64,000 nt of DNA from Desulfovibrionaceae bacterium (GTDB lineage: Bacteria > Desulfobacterota > Desulfovibrionia > Desulfovibrionales > Desulfovibrionaceae). The notes beneath the pieces were generated by a model, which was not told the origin of the DNA, ran no database searches, and saw nothing but the letters and a program-made list of their open reading frames with translations. This document shows positions 7,362-16,095 of this stretch, in pieces. Both the position numbers and the translations under genes were made by a program. The DNA is taken from positions 1-64,000 of the forward strand of contig JAFGBU010000026.1 in the NCBI GenBank assembly GCA_016932995.1, written 5' to 3'. Numbering within the stretch: the first letter of the stretch is position 1; each line of letters opens with the position of its first letter.

Positions 7362-10300
7362 GTGGGTTCAGGAACATCCCGGGTGGCGGCGCAGACGCCC
7401 AAGGCCTGTCTCGGGGGCGTGATATTCGACCTGGACGGGGTCATCACCAGGACGGCCAAGGTCCACGCCATGTCCTGGAAGACCATGTTCGACGAGTTTT
7501 TGAAAAAGAGGTCCGAGAGGGAGAACAAGCCCTTTGTCCCCTTTGACCGCGGCGACGACTACCTCAACTACGTGGACGGCAAGCCCCGCTTCGAGGGCGT
7601 GCTGAGCTTTTTGAAGTCCAGGAACATCCGGCTGCCCTACGGCAAGACCGACGACCCCTCGGACAAGATGACCGTCTGCGGGCTGGGCAACAGGAAGAAC
7701 GATCTGTTCAGGGACGTGCTCCGCCGCGAGGGCCCGGAGGTCTTCGAGTCCTCGGTGTCGTTCATCAAGGCCTTGAAGGCCAGGGGCGTGTCCGTGGGCG
7801 TGGCCACCTCGAGCAAGAACTGCCGCCTGGTCCTCCAGCTGGCCGGGCTCGAGGACCTGTTCCAGACCAGGGTCGACGGCCTGGTCTCCGAGGAGTTGGG
7901 GCTCAAGGGCAAGCCCGAGCCGGACATCTTTGTGACCGCGGCCCGCAACCTCGGGCTCTCGCCCGGCGAGTGCGTGGTGGTCGAGGACGCCATCTCCGGG
8001 GTCCAGGCGGGCAGGAACGGAAACTTCGGCCTGGTCCTGGGCGTGGCCAGAAACATCCAGGGCGAGCTGTTGAGGCGCTTCGGCGCGGACCAGGTGGTCC
8101 AGGACCTCTCCGAGATCACGCTCCAGGACCTGGACGACTGGTTTACGCGCGGCATCGAGGACGACGCCTGGACACTGACCTACAACGGCCTGGACCCCGG
8201 CGACGAGAAGCTCAGGGAGACCCTGACCGCGGTGGGCAACGGCTTTCTGGGCACCCGGGGCTGCTTCGAGGGCGAGAGGGCCTCGTTCTTCTACTATCCG
8301 GGCGCCTACATCGCCGGGGTGTACAACAGGCTGGCCTCCACGGTGCAGGGCCGCGAGATATGGAACAACGACCTGGTCAACTGCCCCAACTGGCTGCCGG
8401 TGGAGTTCAGGATCGGCAACGGCGGCTACGTCAGCCCGCTGTCCCTGGAGCTTTTGAGCTACTCCCAGACCCTGGACATGCGCCAGGGGGTCATGAGCCG
8501 GTCCATGGTCTGCAGGGACAAGCTGGGCCGCATCACCCGGGTGCACAGCCGCAGGCTGGCGAGCATGGCCGACCCGCACGTCTGCGCCCTGCGCTACGAC
8601 CTGACCCCGTGCAACTACTCGGCGCCGGTCACCTTCCGCTCCTCCCTGGACGGAAACGTGATCAACGACGGCGTGGCCCGCTACCGCCAGCTCAGCTCCC
8701 AGCACCTCTGCCGGGTGGCCGGCGGCGCGGCCGGAGGCGGCGTGTACCTGGAGGTCGAGACCACGACCTCCAAGCGCCACATAGCCATGGCCGCCAAGAC
8801 CGCGGTCCTGGAGAACGGCAGGGAGATACAGGCCGCAAGGTCGGTGTCCCAGGACCGGATGTGCGTCATGGAGGAGGCCGCGTTCTTCGCCCACGAGAAC
8901 AACGTCTACTCCCTGGAGAAGTTCGTGGCCGTGCACACCTCCCTGGACACGGACAAGGCAAGCCTGAGGTCCACGGCCCTGACGACCCTGTCCGGGGTCT
9001 CGACCTTCAGGGGCGTGCACAGCCCGCACGTCAGGGCCTGGAAGGCGCTCTGGGACAAGGCCGATTTCCGGATAACCGGCGACCGGTTCGTGCAGCGGGT
9101 GCTTAGGCTGCACATCTACCACCTGCTGGTCACGGCCTCGCCGCACAACCCGGACATCGACGCGGGCATGCCGGCCAGGGGGCTGCACGGCGAGGCCTAC
9201 CGGGGCCACGTGTTCTGGGACGAGATATACATCATGCCCTTCTACGACCACCACCTGCCCGAGACATCCAGGGCCCTGCTCATGTACCGCTACAGGCGCC
9301 TGGCCGCGGCCAGGCGCTACGCCGCGGACAACGGCCACCAGGGCGCCATGTACCCCTGGCAGACCGCGGACGACGGCTCCGAGGAGACCCAGGAGGTGCA
9401 CTTCAATCCCGAGAGCAGGACCTGGGGCCCGGACCTGTCCCGCCGCCAGCGGCACGTGTCCATCGCGGTCTTCTACAACCTCTGGAAGTACGTGAACAAC
9501 TCCGGGGACAAGGCCTTCCTCAGGGACTGCGGGGCCGAGATGATGATCGAGATCGCCAGGTTCTGGGCCGACATCGCGGTGCTCGATCCCCAGACCGGCC
9601 GCTACCACATCTCCGGGGTCATGGGCCCGGACGAGTTCCATGAGAAGCTCCCGGACAGCGACGAGCCGGGGATCACGGACAACGCCTACACCAACATCAT
9701 GGTCGTCTGGCTCATGGAAAGGGTCCTGGAGCTGGTCGAGGACCTCAGCCCCGCGGTCAGGGCCAGGCTCAAGAAGACCGGGTTCTGCATGACCGAGACC
9801 GAGAAGTGGCGCGACATGACCCGGAGGATGAACGTGGTCTTGGGCAAGGCCGGGATCATAAGCCAGTTCGAGGGCTACATGGACCTGGAGGAGCTGGACT
9901 GGGCCTACTACCGCAAGAAGTACTACAGCATCCAGCGCATGGACCGCATCCTCAAGGCCAGGGGCGATTCACCGGACCGCTACAAGGTCGCCAAGCAGGC
10001 CGACGTGCTCATGACCTTCTATGTGCTCCCTCCGGCCGAGGTCCGGCGCATCCTCAGGCAGCTCGGCTACAAGGTCGGCAACGCCATGAAGCTCTTGCTC
10101 GACAACTACAAGTACTACGTGAAGCGCACCAGCCACGGCTCGACCCTGTCCAAGGTCGTGCACGCGATCATCTCCAGCTACGTGCTGCCCGGGGACACGG
10201 CCTGGGCCTGGTTCATGGAGGCCATGCGCAGCGACGTCTTCGACACCCAGGGCGGAACGACCATCGAGGGCGTGCACTGCGGGGTCATGGCCGGGACCGT

Positions 10301-10562
10301 GGACGTGGTCATCCGCTACTTCGCGGGCCTGGACCTGTCGGGCGAGGTGCCCGAGATCAACCCCCAGATACCGGCCCACTGGGGCGCGCTGTGCTTCAAG
10401 CTCTGCCACCGCAGGGTGTGGTACAACTTCGAGTTCACCAGGACCGCGCTTAGGATCGGGGTCAAGGGCAAGGGCGACAGGCCCATCCGGCTCAGGGTCC
10501 TGGGCCGGGACATCTCGCTTGCCCCGGGCGAGGGCAGGGAGATAAGCCTGGTCGACGCCTGA
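7362..10562 (+). CDS. Beta-phosphoglucomutase / GH65 disaccharide phosphorylase fusion
   Basis: A two-domain enzyme of about 1066 residues. Residues about 15-260 form a beta-phosphoglucomutase-type HAD domain (VIFDLDGVITRTAKVH, later VVEDAISGVQAGR). From about 270 onward it is a GH65 glycoside phosphorylase (trehalose, maltose or kojibiose type). The expected general acid Glu is in GPDEFHE (about E758). The GH65 half would phosphorolyse an alpha-disaccharide to glucose plus beta-glucose-1-phosphate; the mutase half would convert that to glucose-6-phosphate. GTG 7362 has AAGGGG six bases upstream; GTG 7341 is an in-frame alternative with a weak site. The partner phosphatase gene is immediately upstream. 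Confidence 0.92.
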   Translation: MGSGTSRVAAQTPKACLGGVIFDLDGVITRTAKVHAMSWKTMFDEFLKKRSERENKPFVPFDRGDDYLNYVDGKPRFEGVLSFLKSRNIRLPYGKTDDPSDKMTVCGLGNRKNDLFRDVLRREGPEVFESSVSFIKALKARGVSVGVATSSKNCRLVLQLAGLEDLFQTRVDGLVSEELGLKGKPEPDIFVTAARNLGLSPGECVVVEDAISGVQAGRNGNFGLVLGVARNIQGELLRRFGADQVVQDLSEITLQDLDDWFTRGIEDDAWTLTYNGLDPGDEKLRETLTAVGNGFLGTRGCFEGERASFFYYPGAYIAGVYNRLASTVQGREIWNNDLVNCPNWLPVEFRIGNGGYVSPLSLELLSYSQTLDMRQGVMSRSMVCRDKLGRITRVHSRRLASMADPHVCALRYDLTPCNYSAPVTFRSSLDGNVINDGVARYRQLSSQHLCRVAGGAAGGGVYLEVETTTSKRHIAMAAKTAVLENGREIQAARSVSQDRMCVMEEAAFFAHENNVYSLEKFVAVHTSLDTDKASLRSTALTTLSGVSTFRGVHSPHVRAWKALWDKADFRITGDRFVQRVLRLHIYHLLVTASPHNPDIDAGMPARGLHGEAYRGHVFWDEIYIMPFYDHHLPETSRALLMYRYRRLAAARRYAADNGHQGAMYPWQTADDGSEETQEVHFNPESRTWGPDLSRRQRHVSIAVFYNLWKYVNNSGDKAFLRDCGAEMMIEIARFWADIAVLDPQTGRYHISGVMGPDEFHEKLPDSDEPGITDNAYTNIMVVWLMERVLELVEDLSPAVRARLKKTGFCMTETEKWRDMTRRMNVVLGKAGIISQFEGYMDLEELDWAYYRKKYYSIQRMDRILKARGDSPDRYKVAKQADVLMTFYVLPPAEVRRILRQLGYKVGNAMKLLLDNYKYYVKRTSHGSTLSKVVHAIISSYVLPGDTAWAWFMEAMRSDVFDTQGGTTIEGVHCGVMAGTVDVVIRYFAGLDLSGEVPEINPQIPAHWGALCFKLCHRRVWYNFEFTRTALRIGVKGKGDRPIRLRVLGRDISLAPGEGREISLVDA

Positions 10563-10598
10563 CGCCCGGCCGGACTCTTTTTGAGGCCCTTTTCAGGG

Positions 10599-11876
10599 CT
10601 AGTCGTCGAAGCTCTTGGCCGGGCCCGTGGCCTTGCCCATGGCCTTGCCCTTTTCCAAAATCTTTTCCCTGGTCCAGGCGGCCGGGTCCTCGATCCGTTG
10701 GGCCTTTGGGCCGAGGTCGTAGGACTTGGCCCTGAGTATGGCCTCCACGGCCAGGGGCGCGGTGTCTCTGGCGTTGAACACGTTGACCAGAAGGTCGAAG
10801 ACGAAGTCCTCCACGGCCCTGGCCATGCGCTCGCGGACCTCCGGGACCTGGCCGAGCATGCGGCTCTCGAAGGGCAGGTTGAGCTTCTTGTAGTCCCCGC
10901 CCTTGAGCCCGTTCTTGTCCGCGTAGGCGACCATGTCCGCCCAGAGCCCGTCGCTCACGCCCTGGCCCTTGACCTTGGCAAAGGCCCCGTTCTCGTCCAG
11001 GATGGCGTTGCCGAACTCGTTGACCTTGACCCCCCAGGCGATCATCTGCAGGGCCGTGGCCACGTTGGCCTTGGTGGTGCGCGTCTTCTCGGCGATCCGG
11101 CGCAGGCGCTCGGAGTTGTTTCCCGAGGTGCCGTGCTGGGCCCCGGACATCTTGTACTTGGCCAGGGCCTCGTGGATCTCGGCGGTGAGCCCGACCTGGA
11201 TGCCCGCGCCCGTGGCCTCGATGCCGTGGGTGGTGCCGTTGTTTAGGGCGATCCAGTCCGGGAACAGGCCGTTGGCGTTCAGGCCCTGGATGAGGAACAC
11301 GGCCTCCTGGGGCGTGGACAGGCCCTCCTTGCCCTTGATCTCCCCGACCTCGGTCTCGTATCCGGCCCAGGCCGGGATGAGCGGGGCGAGCTCGATGTTG
11401 GCCAGAAGGTTCTGGTCGTCGGGCAGGTGCGAGGCGTCCATGGCGATGGAGGTTATTCCGGCGTCGAAAAGCGAGGGTATCTCGGTCCTGGCCGGGTCCA
11501 CGTCCTTTTGGGACTTGATGCCGTAGTGGTCGGCGTGCACGGCCACGGGCACGGTCACGCCCAGCTCGTTGCACAGGGCGTCGGTCCTGCGGGCCAGGTT
11601 CCACATGTTCGTGGGGCAGTAGGTGCTCTCGGACCTGGCGATCTCCAGGATCACGGCCGCGTTGGCCTTTTGGGCGGCCATGAGCACCCCGCGGATGACC
11701 GGGAGGTTGCGGCCGTTGGCCGCGATGGTCATGGCCTTGCCCTTGGCCGTGAGCGCCCGGTCGATGACCTTGCCGCTGACTATCAGGGCCCTGGAGTTGG
11801 GAAAGAGCCTCTTGATGTTCGGCGGCCGCCCGATCTCAAGGGCCTTTTCAAAATCAGCCGTCTGGTGCTTGGACAT
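10599..11876 (-). CDS. fba: Class II fructose-bisphosphate aldolase family protein
   Basis: A 425-residue zinc-dependent aldolase. Visible family features are the metal-ligand segment VAVHADHYG near residue 115, MDASHLPDD near 150, the Glu of AGYETEVGEIKG, and GTSGNNSERLRRI near 255. It is longer than the E. coli enzyme and belongs to a long class II subgroup. The reaction is reversible cleavage of fructose-1,6-bisphosphate (or tagatose-bisphosphate) in glycolysis/gluconeogenesis. I chose ATG 11876, with AAGGAGG eight bases upstream, over the in-frame ATG at 11897. It converges on the sugar phosphorylase gene and stands apart from the ferritin-like gene upstream. Confidence 0.87.
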   Translation of the reverse strand: MSKHQTADFEKALEIGRPPNIKRLFPNSRALIVSGKVIDRALTAKGKAMTIAANGRNLPVIRGVLMAAQKANAAVILEIARSESTYCPTNMWNLARRTDALCNELGVTVPVAVHADHYGIKSQKDVDPARTEIPSLFDAGITSIAMDASHLPDDQNLLANIELAPLIPAWAGYETEVGEIKGKEGLSTPQEAVFLIQGLNANGLFPDWIALNNGTTHGIEATGAGIQVGLTAEIHEALAKYKMSGAQHGTSGNNSERLRRIAEKTRTTKANVATALQMIAWGVKVNEFGNAILDENGAFAKVKGQGVSDGLWADMVAYADKNGLKGGDYKKLNLPFESRMLGQVPEVRERMARAVEDFVFDLLVNVFNARDTAPLAVEAILRAKSYDLGPKAQRIEDPAAWTREKILEKGKAMGKATGPAKSFDD

Positions 11877-11978
11877 GGTCTGCCTCCTTGAGGTCATGGG
11901 CCTTGGGTCCGGCCGGACCCAAGGCCCCGAATCGGCCTTGGAACAAAGCCCTCCGCGGGCCCTGAAACCGGGCCCGGC

Positions 11979-12287
11979 CTACTTGCGGCCGAGCTTGGTG
12001 ATCATTTCCTCGACCTCGCCGTAGCCCTCCTGGTAGAACTTCTCCTCGTCGGGATCGAGCTCCTTGAGCAGGCGCAGGAACTCCCCGGCGTGCACGCGCT
12101 CCTCGTCGGCGATGTCCGTGAGCACGGTCTTGGCCAGCTTGTTGTCCGTTGACTCGGCCAGCTGCATGTACAGCTGGACGGCCTCGTACTCCGCGGCCAC
12201 CAGGTAGCGCACGGCCCTGACCAGCTCGGCGGGGGTCAGTTTCCTGTCGTTTTTCAGTCCTGAAAAGGGGTTGGCGAACTCGGGCAT
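11979..12287 (-). CDS. Short ferritin-like (encapsulated-ferritin type) protein
   Basis: A 102-residue two-helix protein with ferritin-like iron ligands: E33/E35 in AAEYEAVQLY, and E63 with H66 in DEERVHAGEF. The length and the single ExxH are typical of EncFtn/rubrerythrin-like minimal ferritins. Those assemble as dimers or decamers, often as encapsulin cargo. The acidic tail (DEEKFYQEGYGEVEEM) is also typical. GGAGGAAGG precedes the ATG. No encapsulin shell gene is visible in this window, so the encapsulation link is only family knowledge. The likely role is iron oxidation/storage or peroxide protection. Confidence 0.8.
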   Translation of the reverse strand: MPEFANPFSGLKNDRKLTPAELVRAVRYLVAAEYEAVQLYMQLAESTDNKLAKTVLTDIADEERVHAGEFLRLLKELDPDEEKFYQEGYGEVEEMITKLGRK

Positions 12288-12548
12288 TGCCTTCCTCCGG
12301 TGGTTTTTCGGGCCCGGCCGCTGGGTCGGACCCGGGTTGCCGTCAGCATCTTGCAGTATGCCCCTTCAGGCGATGTAAAGTCAATGAATGATGGTGAGTG
12401 CGGGATTTTTTCAGGGGTTGCGGGGGCCGTTTTTTTTGCAGAAAGGCCTTGCGCTTTTCAGCGCGAAGGTGTTTTTTGTTGAATAACCGGGCGTTGCGGC
12501 TCCCATGTGCGGGCGCGGCCGTCGCGGTTTTCGTTGCCCGGGAGGGGT
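12288..12548. other. Divergent intergenic region upstream of echA
   Basis: This 261-base gap separates the ferritin-like gene (minus) from the ech operon (plus). It should hold both promoters. It contains T-rich tracts around 12410-12440 and 12470-12480, but I see no clear -10/-35 pair, no sigma54 box and no credible small gene. Confidence 0.5.
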
Positions 12549-14417
12549 ATGCCGCAGACCCTTGCCTTCATGCTCATCGTCCTGCCTTTTCTGGCCGGGG
12601 CGGCCTGTTTTTTTCTGCGCGCCAGGGCCCTGCGCCAGGTCATAGTGCTCGGGACCGGACTTGCGCTGGCCGCCTCGGCCCTGATCCTGGCCGCCAAGAC
12701 CCCGTTCGCCGTCAGCCCGGGTTCGGTCCTCGGGGTCGCCCCGGGCCTGGTCGTGCGCCTGGGCGACTTCGCGCTCCTGGGTTTGATCTTTTACTACGGC
12801 AGGCGGGACAAGAGCCGGCTGGTCATGTTTCTGGCCGCGGCCCAGGCCGCGATGCTTGCCGTGTTCGAGGTCTTCATCCTCGAGCACCAAACGCACCCGA
12901 CCCTGGCCTGCGACAGGCTGTCCCTGGTCCTGGTGCTCATCGTCTGCCTGGTCGGCCCGCTCATCTGCGCCTACGCCCTGCCCTACATGCGCGGCCGCGG
13001 CCGGCCAGCCGGGGCCGGGCAGCCGGGATTCTTCATGGCCATGATCGCGTTCCTGGGGGCCATGAACGGCCTGGCCCTGAGCAACGACCTGATCTGGTTC
13101 TACTTCTTCTTCGAGATCACCACCCTGTGCTCGTATCTGCTCATCAGGCACGACAAGACCGACATCGCCCGGGAAAACGCGCTCCGGGCCCTGTGGATCA
13201 ACTCCCTGGCCGGGCTGCTGCTTCTGGCCGGCGTGGTCTGGATATACCTGGCCAAGGCCAGCCTGGACATCCGGGCCCTGGTCTCGGCCGGGACCTTTTC
13301 CGGCCCGGCGCTCTTCGCCCTGGTCCTGGTCTGCGCGGCCGGGCTCGCCAAGGCGGCCCAGCTCCCGTTCCAGGGCTGGCTCTTGGGCGCCATGGTCGCG
13401 CCGACCCCGGTCTCGGCCCTGCTGCACTCGAGCACCATGGTCAAGGCCGGGGTCTTTCTGGCCCTGCGCTTCGCCCCGGCCTTTGCCGGGACCGCGCTCG
13501 GCCGCGGCCTGGCCCTGGCCGGGGGCCTGTCCTTCCTGGCGGCCGCGGCCCTGGCCGTGGGCCAGAGCAACGGCAAGAAGGTCCTGGCCTACTCCACGGT
13601 CAGCAACCTGGGGCTGATGATCGCCTGCGCCGGCCTGGGCTCGCCCTGGGCGCTCGCCGCGGGCGCGCTGCTCATGATCTTCCACGCCCTGGGCAAGGGC
13701 CTGCTCTTTTTGTGCCTCGGCTGCGTCGAGCAGAGGATCGGCAGCCGGGACATCGAGGACATGCGCGGCCTGTTCGCGGGCATGCCCCTGACCGCGGGGA
13801 TCACCGCGGCCGCGGCCCTGACCATGATCCTGCCGCCCTTCGGCATGCTTTTGTGCAAGTGGATGGCCCTGGAATCCGCGGCCGGGAGCCTGGCGCTCGT
13901 GGTCCTGCTCGCCCTGGGCAGCGCCCTGACCGTGCTCTACTGGACCAGGTGGGCCGGGGGGCTGTTGGCCGGGGCCTACTCGGGCCCGGCCGCGGCCGAG
14001 GACCAGCCCCGGCTCATGCGCTGGCCATTGGCCCTGCTTCTGGCGGGCGCGTTCGCGGCCTGCGTGTTCGCGCCCGGGCTGCTGCGCGGCCTGGCCCTCC
14101 CGGCCGGGGCGGTCCTGGCCCCGGACCCCATGGCCGCATTCAGGCTCTATCCGGCGCTCCTGGCCGCGGCCGCGGGCCTGGCAGCGGCCTTGTGGGCCCT
14201 GTCCGGGGCAAGGACCATCAAGCGCCCCGGGCCGTACATGTCCGGGCTGTCCATGCCCGGGCCGGGCGCCTACCTGGGGCCCATGGACAGGCCGGTGGCC
14301 GTGGCGGCCGGGAACTACTACCTGGACAGGTTGTTCGGCGAGCGCAGGCTCACGCCCTGGGTGAACGCCGCGGCCGGGCTGATCCTGCTGTTCACGGCCG
14401 GGGGCGCGCTGTCATGA
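12549..14417 (+). CDS. echA: Ech hydrogenase subunit A (NuoL/Mrp-antiporter-like)
   Basis: A 622-residue polytopic membrane protein of the complex I NuoL/M/N and MrpA antiporter family, the ion-pumping module of Ech hydrogenase. The family core appears as WFYFFFEITTLCSYLLIRHDK (conserved Glu on TM5), AKAAQLPFQGWLLGAMVAPTPVSALLHSSTMVKAG (Lys/His channel) and VGQSNGKKVLAYSTVSNLGLM. I chose ATG 12549, just after GGGAGGGGT; an upstream extension to 12507 has no site. It overlaps echB by four bases (ATGA). It is first of the echABCDEF operon, which couples ferredoxin-linked H2 metabolism to ion transport. Confidence 0.93.
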   Translation: MPQTLAFMLIVLPFLAGAACFFLRARALRQVIVLGTGLALAASALILAAKTPFAVSPGSVLGVAPGLVVRLGDFALLGLIFYYGRRDKSRLVMFLAAAQAAMLAVFEVFILEHQTHPTLACDRLSLVLVLIVCLVGPLICAYALPYMRGRGRPAGAGQPGFFMAMIAFLGAMNGLALSNDLIWFYFFFEITTLCSYLLIRHDKTDIARENALRALWINSLAGLLLLAGVVWIYLAKASLDIRALVSAGTFSGPALFALVLVCAAGLAKAAQLPFQGWLLGAMVAPTPVSALLHSSTMVKAGVFLALRFAPAFAGTALGRGLALAGGLSFLAAAALAVGQSNGKKVLAYSTVSNLGLMIACAGLGSPWALAAGALLMIFHALGKGLLFLCLGCVEQRIGSRDIEDMRGLFAGMPLTAGITAAAALTMILPPFGMLLCKWMALESAAGSLALVVLLALGSALTVLYWTRWAGGLLAGAYSGPAAAEDQPRLMRWPLALLLAGAFAACVFAPGLLRGLALPAGAVLAPDPMAAFRLYPALLAAAAGLAAALWALSGARTIKRPGPYMSGLSMPGPGAYLGPMDRPVAVAAGNYYLDRLFGERRLTPWVNAAAGLILLFTAGGALS

Positions 14418-15262
14418 GGGCCTTTTTGTGCGCTCTGCTGGGAGTAGTGCTCGCCCCGGTCATCGGCGGGCTGCTCTGCGGCCTCGACCGCCGGATCAGC
14501 GCCCGGATCCAGTCCAGGGTCGGGCCGCCGCTCATCCAGCCCTTCTACGACCTGGCCAAGCTCTGGGGCAAGGAGCGCGCCTCGACCGAGCTCTGGCAGC
14601 CGTTCTGCGCCGCGGCCGGCCTGGCGGCCTCGGCCTCGGCCGCGGCCCTGTTCTTCTCCGGCGGCGACCTGCTGATGATCTTCTTTGTCCAGGCCGCGGG
14701 GTCCGTGTTTCTGGTCATCGGCGCGCTGGCCTCGGCCTCGCCCTACAGTCAAGTTGGCGGGCAGCGCGAGCTGCTCCAGATGCTCGGCTACGAGCCGCTC
14801 CTGATCCTGGTCGTGGTCGGCCTGGGCCTGGCCGCGGGCGGGTTCGGGGTCGGCGCGGTCCTGGGCCTCGGCGAACCGCTGCTGCCCAGGCTGCCGCTCC
14901 TGTTCGCGGTCCTGGTCCTGATCCTGGGGGTCAAGCTGCGCAAGTCCCCGTTCGACATCGCGGCCTCGGCCCACGCCCACCAGGAGATCGTCCGCGGCGT
15001 GCACACCGAGTACTCCGGACCCTACCTGGCCATGGTCGAGCTCGCCCACCTCTACGACATCGTGCTCATCCTTGGCCTGTGCGCGCTGTTCTGGGCCTGC
15101 GCCTGGTGGGCCATGGCCCTTTTGGCCGCGGCCGCCTATCTGGCCCAGATCGTGGTGGACAACGCCTCGGCCCGCCTGTCCTGGCGCTGGCTGCTCGGGG
15201 TCGCCTGGCTCGGCGGCCTGCCCCTGGCCGTGGCCAATCTCGTGTGGCTTTATGCGCGCTGA
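14414..15262 (+). CDS. echB: Ech hydrogenase subunit B (NuoH-like)
   Basis: A 282-residue membrane subunit of the NuoH/HycD family that anchors the hydrophilic hydrogenase module. Signature segments are RRISARIQSRVGPPLIQPFYDLAKLWGKE (amphipathic loop, residues about 25-53), the acidic ELLQMLGYEPLL and KLRKSPFDIAASAHAHQEI near residue 175. About eight transmembrane helices are apparent. The start ATG overlaps the echA stop (ATGA at 14414-14417), and echC begins six bases after its stop, so translation is probably coupled. Confidence 0.95.
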   Translation: MRAFLCALLGVVLAPVIGGLLCGLDRRISARIQSRVGPPLIQPFYDLAKLWGKERASTELWQPFCAAAGLAASASAAALFFSGGDLLMIFFVQAAGSVFLVIGALASASPYSQVGGQRELLQMLGYEPLLILVVVGLGLAAGGFGVGAVLGLGEPLLPRLPLLFAVLVLILGVKLRKSPFDIAASAHAHQEIVRGVHTEYSGPYLAMVELAHLYDIVLILGLCALFWACAWWAMALLAAAAYLAQIVVDNASARLSWRWLLGVAWLGGLPLAVANLVWLYAR

Positions 15263-15268
15263 GGGGAC

Positions 15269-15724
15269 ATGAGGATGTTTGAGCGCTTCATGAAAAAGTC
15301 CAGGCTCAGGTCGCCCTGGCTCCTGCATTTCGACTGCGGCAGCTGCAACGGCTGCGACATCGAGGCCCTGGCCTGCCTGACCCCGCTCTACGACCTGGAG
15401 CGCTTCGGGGTGGTCAACGTCGGCAACCCCAAGCACGCCGACCTGCTCCTGGTCAGCGGCGCGGTCAACCCGCGCAACCGGAAGGTCCTCAAGAACCTCT
15501 ACGACCAGATGCCCGGCCCCAAGCTGGTCGTGGCCATAGGGGCCTGCGGATTGTCCGGCGGGATATTCCGCGAGGCCTACAACGTCGTCGGCGGGGTGGA
15601 CCGGGTCATACCCGTGGACGTCTACGTGCCCGGCTGCCCGGCCCGGCCCGAGGCGATCATCGACGGCCTGCTGCGCGGCCTGGACATCCTGGCCGCGAAA
15701 CAGGAAGGGGGGCGGGGACGATGA
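15269..15724 (+). CDS. echC: Ech hydrogenase subunit C (small subunit, NuoB-like)
   Basis: A 151-residue [4Fe-4S] small subunit that passes electrons between the NiFe site and the ferredoxin subunit. The N2-type cluster cysteines are visible: CGSCNGCDIE (residues about 24-33), IGACGLSGG near 91, and VPGCPARPEAIIDG near 124. All four ligands expected for the proximal cluster are present. It has a normal length for EchC and overlaps echD by four bases (ATGA at 15721-15724). Confidence 0.95.
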   Translation: MRMFERFMKKSRLRSPWLLHFDCGSCNGCDIEALACLTPLYDLERFGVVNVGNPKHADLLLVSGAVNPRNRKVLKNLYDQMPGPKLVVAIGACGLSGGIFREAYNVVGGVDRVIPVDVYVPGCPARPEAIIDGLLRGLDILAAKQEGGRGR

Positions 15725-16095
15725 CCCGGGGCATAGGCCTGGTCGCAGTGGAGGACCTGTTGGCCGAGGTCGCGGAGAGAAAGGCCCGCGGCCTGCGCCT
15801 GGCGGGCATGACCTGCGTGGAGCTCGACCGGGACAGCGTGGACTTGATCTACCATTTCGACCTCGGCCCGGAGCTTGAGAATTTCCGGGTCACGGCGCCC
15901 AAGGACCGGCCGATCCCGAGCATCTGCGGGCTGTACCCGGCCGCGTTCCTGAACGAGAACGAGATCCAGGGCCAGTTCGGGCTCAGGTTCGAGGGCCTGG
16001 ACCCGGACTTCGGCGCGACGCTGTTCCTGGACGCCGAGAGCGCGCCCGCGCCCTATTGCAGGTACAATGTGCTCCGGACCAAGGGGGGCCGCTGA
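15721..16095 (+). CDS. echD: Ech hydrogenase subunit D (NuoC/30-kDa-like)
   Basis: A 124-residue NuoC-type subunit without cofactors that bridges the large and small subunits. The family region YHFDLGPELENFRV followed by IPSICGLYPAAFLNENEI (residues about 43-86) corresponds to the complex I 30-kDa signature. It overlaps echC by four bases and echE by one base (TGATG). The N-terminal 35 residues are poorly conserved helices, as is common for EchD. Confidence 0.92.
   Translation: MTRGIGLVAVEDLLAEVAERKARGLRLAGMTCVELDRDSVDLIYHFDLGPELENFRVTAPKDRPIPSICGLYPAAFLNENEIQGQFGLRFEGLDPDFGATLFLDAESAPAPYCRYNVLRTKGGR

Noticed and set aside
7368-9641. 757-codon minus-strand open frame
   Set aside because: It is antisense to the mutase/GH65 fusion, whose domains and catalytic residues are clear; the composition is that of a shadow frame.
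12398-15262. 954-codon frame ending in the echB sequence
   Set aside because: Only the part from 14414 is EchB; the rest is a shadow of echA in another frame, not a fusion gene.
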